From Ovis canadensis (taxonomy: Eukaryota > Chordata > Mammalia > Artiodactyla > Bovidae), in NCBI RefSeq assembly GCF_042477335.2, contig NC_091246.1, positions 111,877,001 through 111,941,000 on the forward strand: DNA of 64,000 nt. The letters run 5' to 3'. A program made the position numbers and the translations under genes. Shown here one piece after another: positions 57,901-64,000 of this stretch. Within the stretch, counting starts at the first letter, position 1, and each line of letters begins with the position of its first letter. The notes beneath the pieces are model-generated. The model did no database searches. It was not told the origin of the DNA and worked only from the letters and a program-made list of their open reading frames with translations.

Positions 57901-60900
57901 ATATGGCAGAGTACACCCCCAGGCCCGCGGGACGGTCAGGGATGTCGTCCACGATCTTGCTGGCATTCATGTCGCTCCTGTAGTCGCACAGGGAGGAGGA
58001 CTCCAGGGGCCCACAGTCCGTGAACAGCTCTTTGATCAGCTCGCTGGTGTTGAGCCGCGTGTACGGGTTGGGGAAGGCGACCACCGCGGTGATGGCCGCC
58101 ACCACGATGACCTCGAGGACCGGGTACTTCCCGAACTTGGTGGACTTGCGGCGGCGACACCAGGCAATGTTGGCCCTGATAAAGAAGGCTCCCCAGAGCC
58201 CGCCGAACACCCCCAGGAGGATAAAGGGAAACAGTTCAAACAGGTACCATGGAGTGTGATACTCCACGTAGAAGAGGACCAGGCGGCTGTTACCAAACGG
58301 ATTGATGGATCTCAGAACAAAGGCAGCCACCAAAGCAGCAAAGAACGACCTCCACAGAGTCTTCAGAGGAAAGTAATAGCTGACCTAGAAAACCAAGGGG
58401 GAAATTAATGTGGAGATTTTAGAAAACCGCTCTGATATGTCATAACTTGAGCAGTAAATATCAATGCTCTAAATTTTGCTACAGCTAGAATTTATACATA
58501 ATTCTGTACATATCATGCAGTAAGAAAAACACCACTATCTTAGTAACCTTGGCTATCACACCATTGCAAATTTATAATATCGACTGATTATAACTGTCTA
58601 ATAACTATTTAAAATACCTAGCATTGTGTTATTTTTAAAGTGAGCTTCACCTCAGTTCAGTCGTGTTAGTTAAGAATAAATGTACCACCACCACTCTTGT
58701 TAGTTCACAAAAAAAGGATTAAATTTCTCTCTTCTCTACTGAAGCAAAAAGAACATAAACAACTGGGGGAGAAAAGTAAATTTTAAACCATTTCTGAGTC
58801 ACATTTTTGTGTAAAAACTCTTAAGCACCAATGAGAGAACAAAAACAAAATATTCCCCTGAAGTGACTAGAATTATTTCCTTAAACATCAATAAGAGCCA
58901 CAGAAGTAATCACACACAAAAGTTAAAAAGATGACTTAGAAACTGATTAAAAATCTTAAAGCTATAATTTAGCAAATAGGGACTGTTTCAAATATTTTTT
59001 ATTTAATTCATTTGTACTTACTTTTAATCATGTCAAAAAGGTTTAATTTTAAATAACCACATATATGGATAATATTTTTTAAAAGACTTCTCAATAAAGA
59101 ACATACATATTACTTTTTACGATTTTTTAATGTAAGAAAGAGTGAAAAGCAACTATAAAAACAAATTTGAAAACTTAAAAACAAAGTATCTATCACAGCA
59201 GCTAACAAGACTGAGAAGTGTGCCAAAATACACACTTAATGGTGCCTGTGCCTCATCTGATTACTGGTGGCAGCTGCCATCTTAACCTACCTCTTCCAGA
59301 CTGAACAGCACTCCTCCGATTGGCGCGCCGAAAGCCACAGAGACGCCTGCAGCGGAGGCAGCCGACAGCACCTACGAAGAAGACGCAGCCGTTTCATACG
59401 CTTACAGGCTCAGCAGGCCAAACTCAGTGTCTGCGTGTACTCAGAGTGTCTACATCCCCTTCCAAATTTAACTCACATGTCACCTTCCTCTCCAAGCAAA
59501 CACAAATACTTCTTCTAAAACCCCTTGTTTCTCTTCTGCTTTAAAAGTCATTCAAATATTCAATACTCAGTCAAAACACATTTGCGTGAGATATACCAAT
59601 GTAAACAGGATGTAAAGGAGAAAAGGCAATGAATTCAAGCATCAGGATGCCTGCATGAGAAGACCAGCAAGCCAGGACTGGGGCTCAGGGAGAGCCGTTT
59701 GTTTTTAAGCAGTATGTCATTTCTTCAGATTTTAGGGCTCACTGTTTCATCACTAATCATTACTTCAGCCCACATCCTAGTGAAATGACCAGGGAACTAC
59801 AAACCCATCACGTTTCCCTACATTTTCAGTCAACTGAGTCATCTGAAGAGATGGCTGCTGCCACCATGGAAGCCTCACGTGAAGGTGCAAACCCCGGCTG
59901 CCCCGAGGGCCTAGGCTGACCGCCCCAAGCCCCCGCACACAGGCCACGGGAAGGAAGGAACAGAACCCAGGGTCCCCCTCCAGCTCCCACCAGCATGAAG
60001 CCAAACACACACACAGTCACTGGGCATCTACTCATAATTAGCCACTTTTCCGAAGAGTCTTTATTCCTTCTACTACTTGACTCCAGCAAATATCTGAGGC
60101 TACCAATGCATTTTCTCAAACGCTGAATTTGTACATCTTTGAAAGAGAAATCTGAAATAATAAAAAATTAAATTCTAAGTGTTATGAGCATGAACTCCAT
60201 AGTCAGGCTGCTAGTTGGCAAATTAAAAATGAACAAATTCGTGTTTCACTTAAACTGTGCCTGGCCTGAGAATGCAGACTCTGACAGGGAGCAGCAAGGC
60301 TTATGTCTCAGTGTTTTCCCACCAGCACGACTGCAGACAACACACCTTGCAGATTCTTCTGATTCTAGCTTGAACAGAATCTATAGTCAAGCTAGCACCT
60401 AAGTACTACAACTCACAGATGTTTTGATCTGTTCCACATAAGTATCTAAGAAGCATTTAAACATATCAAAAGAAGTGGGCAAAGGAAGAAAATCAAAATA
60501 TGAGGCCTCAATGCTTTCAATCAACATGAAAGCCAGCCATGTATACCCCAAGGTGTCAGAATCAAGTTAAGTCATGAACGTCACAATGTGTTTGCACCAA
60601 AGTCCAGGTAAAGTTGATTTCTATAATGTTACCTAATTAGGTAATTTTTGCACTTATAGAGAACAAATAACAAATTTTTCCCCACAATGTCAAGGTCCAA
60701 CAGCAAGTAATGGGAGTGAACTGACAAATGCAGACTAGACAGGGGAACACGAAGGGATGGGGCTCCCACAGTCTGGAGCTAATAAGAAGGTGCAAGGAGC
60801 CCACTTTTCTTCTAGAAAATATCCACAGCAACCTGCAAACATCAGGTTTCAATGTCTCCACGATCTCAGGATGACCTGAACAAAAGGGCAAAGGAAGCTG

Positions 60901-63900
60901 CCCTAAAGAGCCAAGTAAAAAGCAGGTGCTACCCGCCCTTCACTGTGAACCAGTATCAACTTCAGGTGGTCTGACGCCCTCTGGGTTCCCTAAGGAGCTG
61001 CAAGCCCCCTGAGGTGGCACCCCTCCTCCAGAGGAAAACAGCTGGTGAGAAGCCCCACTCCAGGAGAATCACCGATGGGGAGAACCAGGAGAGAAAGCAA
61101 CGCAACATTTGGGAAACATGTCAGAGGAGGAAAGGTGTAAGGCAAAGGAAAATATTTCTGAAATCCTACTGAAACCAACAGACACCAGGCCAACTCTAGA
61201 GACCATTCAGAAAGGGGGAAGGAGTACAAGGAAGTCTCACATTACAATTTGAATCTGAGTACAGAATTTACCCAAAGAGTAGACAGTAAAATATGTGAAA
61301 CTGTTCAAGCAGTAAGTGTATATAGTGGACATTCATTCGCCTGTTAAATAAATGACAGAATACACTTACCTCTCTTTTTTTAGCTTCATTTGTGCTGTAC
61401 TTCGGAAAGAGGTAGGAAAAGATGTTTCCACAGCAACAGGCAACATGGACCAAGGGCCCTTCTTTTCCTAAACTCAAGCCTGATGCCACAGCCAGTACTA
61501 ATGTGATGGTTTTAATCATTAAAGTCCATTTTCCCAAGTAGCCTCGGATGATGAATCCACTCAAAATAGTTTTAATCTACAAAGGAGAGATCAAAGCAGC
61601 TTACTTTCCTTTAAGAAACTGCAAATTTCAGTGGGCAATGGGAAGATTCACAATTCATTTTCTGAAAGTCTGAACTATTATGCTCTATACAATAAATCTG
61701 TAACATATTCTAACTCTCTTCCCCTGCAAGGGTATAAGGCAGCCCTAGCTCATGAACAAAACTGAAATACCAGGCCATGATAAGGGGCTACAAGCTTCGT
61801 TACAGGGGGTACAGTTACATAACCAGCTAATGGTAAATCGTAATATTTCTACTATAGAAATACAATACAGTTAGATACATTTCAGACACTCTTGTGTCAG
61901 AAATAAAGGTATTTTGCCTTCAAAGACAGTATGTCTTCTCAGAATAAAATGTCTAGTTACGTGTAATATTTTCTTATATATTAAGAAGGATATGTGACAA
62001 CTGGTGAATACTATATGGTATTGTTCCGTATTGAAGATGTTCTTAATGCAGCTTTACGGTCACTAACATTGCTTTTAAAAGCTACGCACTAGAAAAAGCT
62101 AGTAACTTATTTAAGACAGAAAAATAAAAAGGGGGGGGGGGGGAGTAAGTTCATGTTCAGTCCTAAATGTATTCTTCACATTATTACTGATAAAAAGTAA
62201 AACCTCAACTTTATACTATGATCAAATATTTAAAGTATAAAATCACTATAAATATTATTTGCCAAATTCAAGGATTATCTTATCTAATTTAAAAAGTTGT
62301 AAAAAGAGAATAAATATATTCAAATCCAATTCATAAGAGAAAAACATCAACTAATTCACCAAAGAATTTCAGCTGACATTTTCCAAGTTCTTGGTGTTTA
62401 ACTGAGTGCTGATATTTGTTTAGTTATGTACTACATTAAAGCGAGAAGAAAAAAAAAATCGACCTCTCCAGAAAACAATGAAATGACTATGCGGAAGGAT
62501 TTCTTTCAACAAGGTCTACTATCAGTGGACATTTAAAAAATTTTCTTTCTTGTATGACAGACAAACTGTTTCCCCAGCGAAACCATTATCTCGCCTCCCA
62601 CGGGCAAAAACTTAAGCATCAGGATCACAAAATGTTAAGACACTGAGTGCTGCAGGGCTTACCTCTGGGATCCCAGAGCCACAGGCGTATGGCGCAAACA
62701 CCTTCACCAGCGAGACGGCAAGAAAGGCGAAACTCAAGGCCCAGAAGATGTACATCATGTAGTTCATGATGTACGAGCCAGGACCCTGAAACCAAAGGGT
62801 TCAACAGAACGAACTCGCTAGTTGCTGCGGGCACTGCTAGCCCCAGTGCTTGCCACCGAAGCAACTCGCGGCAAGCTCTGCAAAGGCTCATGGTTTACTG
62901 CCGCAACTGTGACAGCTTTACGGAGCAAACTACTTAAGTGGAACCTAAAACATATTTATACTATACATGGAAGGAGACAATCTATTTAATATTTTCCCTA
63001 GCTGCTTTCTGATCCCCAGAGTCTTGTTGCCAAGAATCTCAGCTGCACTTCAATCTCTGCCAGCCCACAAACCAGTTTTTGAAAACAGTTGGTGAAGACA
63101 AAACTGCCTTCACACTCAGCTTTCATTTGCAGCAGTTCTGGAGATAAAGTGGGAGACAGTACACTGCCCATCTCATTCTTTCCAGCTCTAAGATTCAACT
63201 ACAAGAAAATTCTAAAAACATATCCATAACTCCTCAAAAACATATGAATATAAAATATACATATACTATTCTAACTTCTAAAACGTTCTTCATACGTATA
63301 TATATGACATTCTGACTTTTAAATGTGCTTTATAAAATATCAACAGTAAAATAATTATGTAAATACTGTAATGCCACAAGGAAAAATCTAAGGATTTCTA
63401 TAAACTTATCTCCAGTTAAAAGACTTACTTTACAATTCTTGATAACCTATACTTCCCAAACAACTGTGATATAATAATGTTAATGAGCAGTTTTGATAGC
63501 TTGGCTTCATATTAACCTCTGTTTATACAGCTCCTACCGCACTTCATTTCCACAATAAAAACACAGTTTACATCATAACGCAGCAGCCTTGCTTGTGATT
63601 ATGCGGTTAACTAGCACCAGAGCTTGTGAAACAGTGCTTAAACTCTACTCACAGCAGTGCAGTCTCCTATCTCCCATTCTACCCTGTTACATCCACGCCT
63701 CTGCTTCCCCTTAGGACAGGTGCAGTCCTCTAGCTCGTTAGTGAGCTGGAGACTGGCTTCACTGTACTCACTGTTGATCCACTGGGACACAGGGCAGGAC
63801 TCACCTCGGCCTGGCCTATGATCAACTCTGCCCACGTTTTCCACTGTGGACACTTGTCCCTCTCTTCGAACGTGGTTTCGTTGGACCCCCAGCAGCACTG

Positions 63901-63992
63901 CTCGTGGTTGTACCAGAGCGCGCTCAGGCAGATACCCTCCTTCAGGTCCGTCATCCAGTCGGCTGCAATGTCTATTAACCCGGCCAGTGCCC
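39894..63992 (-). CDS. CLCN3: CLCN3, ClC-3 2Cl-/H+ exchanger, residues 141-818 (N-terminus outside window)
   Basis: ClC-3 swaps chloride for protons in endosomal and synaptic vesicle membranes. Nine constitutive exons on the - strand join in frame for residues 141-818: 63805-63992, 62663-62785, 61370-61576, 59291-59371, 57839-58384, 56116-56302, 53352-53750, 47871-48087 and 39894-39984. All junctions are GT-AG and the sum (2039 nt) agrees with the 818-residue form. Family motifs are present: GSGIP (238-242), GKEGP with gating Glu282, proton Glu339 in SLEE, GLFIP (525-529), and two CBS domains (about 658-722 and 755-812). Gating Glu rather than Val/other marks an exchanger, not a channel. An N-glycosylation sequon NET lies at 177. 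No disruption is seen. CLCN4 and CLCN5 are the near paralogues; the match to CLCN3 is closer throughout, and synteny with HPF1 supports it. Confidence 0.98.
39985..41332 (-). other. CLCN3: CLCN3 intron before the terminal exon
   Basis: GT-AG intron between the 76-bp alternative exon and the terminal exon. GC-rich around 40.9-41.3 kb. No repeat or additional exon was recognised. Confidence 0.8.
41333..41408 (-). CDS. CLCN3: CLCN3 alternative 76-bp exon (ClC-3B form)
   Basis: Acceptor ctgttgcag|GAGCCT and weak donor CTG|gtgatc. After Gly789 it encodes 25 residues starting '[17 protein letters not shown]' and ending 'RHAEPL'. Its opening is a near-copy of the terminal exon's '[10 protein letters not shown]', so it rebuilds the end of CBS2. 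Because 76 = 3x25+1, inclusion shifts the terminal exon into another open frame. The predicted protein is 789+25+52 = 866 residues, the known ClC-3B length. Expression in this species is not shown by sequence alone. Confidence 0.92.
44768..45560 (-). mobile_element. BovB LINE 3' portion
   Basis: Same strand as CLCN3. The - strand frame at 44973-45482 has '[20 protein letters not shown]', '[20 protein letters not shown]' and '[20 protein letters not shown]', the region following the YADD box. The element is 5'-truncated near 45560. Confidence 0.93.
46470..46560 (-). mobile_element. Bov-tA SINE fragment with (GCT)n
   Basis: A run of GCT triplets (about 46478-46499) leads into 'aagtcgcttcagtcgtgtcc' and 'gagaccccacagacggcag', the antisense 3' part of a Bov-tA. 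The triplet tract is the usual tail form for this family. Confidence 0.85.
46641..46772 (+). mobile_element. CHR-type SINE
   Basis: Sense CHR SINE: 'ctttcctggtggtccagtgc', 'ccatccctggctggggaact', 'tatggccaaaaacaaacaag'. It is antisense to CLCN3. Confidence 0.82.
47871..48087 (-). CDS. CLCN3: CLCN3 exon, residues 718-788: inter-CBS linker and CBS2
   Basis: Acceptor ctctgcag|AAAGTG, donor ACGG|gtgggt. Encodes the linker '[18 protein letters not shown]' and CBS2 start '[20 protein letters not shown]', ending 'QCLVTHNG' with Gly789 split GG|A (or GG|G for the alternative exon). Confidence 0.97.
48434..48864. repeat. Layered GC-rich minisatellite
   Basis: Three levels are visible. Four 37-bp units ('gctccctaagggagcctccc...') fill 48434-48581. 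Then units of 70 and 68 bp begin with 'gctggatccacagggaactc' (48582, 48652), and a 112-bp unit at 48720 contains three copies of a 22-bp 'gccctcactaagggagcctc' block. A partial last unit starts at 48832. Sequence identity between units is high, so it is probably a variable-number tandem repeat. Confidence 0.95.
50598..50731 (-). mobile_element. CHR-type SINE
   Basis: Antisense CHR SINE, well preserved: 'gggatctagttccctgacca', 'gggatcgaacctgggccccc', 'cttaaccactgggtcaccag', ending 'ggaagtcct'. Confidence 0.9.
51541..51690. repeat. AT-rich imperfect tandem repeat
   Basis: Repeated 'aaactacata' and 'tatataaatata' motifs recur with roughly a 23-35-bp period inside a CLCN3 intron. Confidence 0.8.
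52085..52660. other. CpG-dense patch and unidentified adjoining block
   Basis: About 150 bp (52090-52240) are CpG-rich, with 'gcgcctgcgcgca' resembling an NRF1 site, inside an otherwise AT-rich CLCN3 intron. The next 400 bp read like mixed coding-type sequence but contain stops in every frame I tried; 'ggataaataaac' occurs at the right end. A retrocopied transcript with its 5' UTR is possible. I do not recognise the source. Confidence 0.35.
53352..53750 (-). CDS. CLCN3: CLCN3 exon, residues 585-716: last membrane helices and CBS1
   Basis: Acceptor ttttcag|GTGGTG, donor ATAG|gtaccc. Encodes '[18 protein letters not shown]', then '[20 protein letters not shown]' (Tyr630 probably corresponds to the conserved pore tyrosine), then CBS1 with '[10 protein letters not shown]' and '[13 protein letters not shown]'. 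Tyr688 matches the ATP-stacking tyrosine described in ClC-5. Confidence 0.97.
53751..56115 (-). other. CLCN3: CLCN3 intron, with MIR
   Basis: GT-AG intron of 2.4 kb. An antisense MIR lies at about 54940-55140. The 54.2-54.8 kb part is C-rich and unrecognised. No additional exon is supportable. Confidence 0.75.
54940..55140 (-). mobile_element. MIR SINE fragment
   Basis: Antisense MIR order: 'atcaggtattatgctaacag', 'ccattttgaagaaaataaaa' and 'ctcatgctgaaagtggcaaa', a diverged match to the core and flanks. Confidence 0.6.
56116..56302 (-). CDS. CLCN3: CLCN3 exon, residues 522-583 (start of 584)
   Basis: Acceptor gtcgcag|GTCCC, donor CTAG|gtaacg. Encodes '[19 protein letters not shown]' with the GLFIP motif, and '[15 protein letters not shown]'. 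Confidence 0.97.
56303..57838 (-). other. CLCN3: CLCN3 intron with tandem duplication
   Basis: GT-AG intron of 1.5 kb. The 119-bp tandem duplication is listed separately; a short CAGA-rich stretch lies at about 57275-57310. Nothing else is recognised. Confidence 0.8.
57330..57568. repeat. 119-bp tandem duplication
   Basis: Two adjacent copies begin 'atcccagccg' at 57331 and 57450. They differ at only a few positions and share 'acacggatggctctgaaacg' and 'cagcctcgcagct'. CpG content is high. Confidence 0.95.
57839..58384 (-). CDS. CLCN3: CLCN3 exon, residues 340-521
   Basis: The largest exon here, 182 codons, acceptor ttctag|GTCAGC, donor AAG|gtaagt. Encodes several membrane helices, a basic '[13 protein letters not shown]' loop, and luminal NTS and NAS sequons, ending '[11 protein letters not shown]'. 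Confidence 0.97.
58385..59290 (-). other. CLCN3: CLCN3 intron, AT-rich
   Basis: GT-AG intron of 0.9 kb, strongly AT-rich, without recognised repeat or gene. Confidence 0.8.
59291..59371 (-). CDS. CLCN3: CLCN3 exon, residues 313-339 (proton glutamate)
   Basis: A small 27-codon exon, acceptor tcgtag|GTGCTG, donor GAG|gtaggt. Encodes '[16 protein letters not shown]'. Its last codon is Glu339, aligned with the proton glutamate of ClC exchangers. Skipping would stay in frame but would remove that residue. Confidence 0.97.
59372..61369 (-). other. CLCN3: CLCN3 intron
   Basis: GT-AG intron of 2.0 kb. No recognised repeat, RNA gene or additional exon. Confidence 0.8.
61370..61576 (-). CDS. CLCN3: CLCN3 exon, residues 244-312 (gating glutamate)
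   Basis: Exactly 69 codons, acceptor ttgtag|ATTAAA, donor GAG|gtaagt. Contains '[20 protein letters not shown]', with gating Glu282 in GKEGP (Glu224 of the shorter 760-residue isoform). Confidence 0.97.
61577..62662 (-). other. CLCN3: CLCN3 intron with G-run
   Basis: GT-AG intron of 1.1 kb, AT-rich, with a 13-base G homopolymer at 62131-62143 (+ strand). Nothing else recognised. Confidence 0.8.
62663..62785 (-). CDS. CLCN3: CLCN3 exon, residues 203-243
   Basis: Exactly 41 codons, acceptor tttcag|GGTCC, donor GAG|gtaagc. Encodes a membrane helix ('[17 protein letters not shown]') and the anion-site motif GSGIP near its end. Confidence 0.97.
62786..63804 (-). other. CLCN3: CLCN3 intron
   Basis: GT-AG intron of 1.0 kb, AT-rich, without recognised repeat or exon. 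Confidence 0.8.
63805..63992 (-). CDS. CLCN3: CLCN3 exon, residues 141-202
   Basis: Acceptor ttttgcag|GGGCAC at the window edge; the first two bases complete Gly140. Donor GAG|gtgagt. Encodes '[19 protein letters not shown]', a luminal cysteine pair '[11 protein letters not shown]' with a glycosylation sequon, and '[10 protein letters not shown]'. Confidence 0.96.
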
Positions 63993-64000
63993 CTGCAAAA

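Overview
This is a mammalian genomic window with large introns, GT-AG splicing, CpG-island promoter and dense retrotransposons. The repeats point to a ruminant, most likely a bovid: BovB LINEs with (ACTGA)n tails, Bov-tA SINEs, CHR-type tRNA-Glu SINEs, a bovine-type class II ERV LTR and L1. I cannot separate cattle, sheep, goat or related species from the sequence alone.

Two protein-coding genes can be reconstructed exactly, and they converge tail to tail. HPF1 (histone PARylation factor 1, C4orf27) is complete on the + strand: eight coding exons from 10769 to 34540, 346 codons plus stop, starting in a CpG island at about 10.56-11.47 kb. CLCN3 (the endosomal 2Cl-/H+ exchanger ClC-3) is on the - strand. 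The window holds its last nine constitutive coding exons (63992 down to 39894), equal to residues 141-818 of the 818-residue form, plus a 76-bp alternative exon at 41333-41408. The N-terminal exons lie beyond the right edge; the window ends 8 bases into the upstream intron.

Layout. 0-10.5 kb: gene-poor flank with SINEs, a rearranged BovB nest (3.6-7.6 kb), a probable solo LTR (7.6-8.2 kb) and a poly-C tract (9.86 kb). 10.5-34.6 kb: HPF1; its 10-kb intron 1 holds a nearly full-length BovB (+) and a 3.7-kb L1 (-). 34.6-37.4 kb: intergenic gap between the two 3' ends. 37.4-39.9 kb: inferred CLCN3 3' UTR. 39.9-64 kb: CLCN3 exons, with introns carrying a layered minisatellite (48.4 kb), a 119-bp tandem duplication (57.3 kb), a CpG-dense patch (52.1 kb) and older repeats.

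The most striking structure is the 3' end of CLCN3. The 76-bp exon repeats the last CBS2 strand-helix motif of the terminal exon. Because 76 is not a multiple of 3, its inclusion makes the terminal exon be read in a second frame. That frame stays open for 52 codons, past the normal stop, to a C-terminus ending S-S-S-L. The product would be 866 residues, the known ClC-3B isoform length. The same 91 bp therefore encode two proteins. I found no evidence of a wholly new biological system; most of the rest is ordinary intronic and intergenic repeat landscape. HPF1 (nuclear DNA-damage ADP-ribosylation) and CLCN3 (endosomal ion exchange) are neighbours with no known shared pathway.
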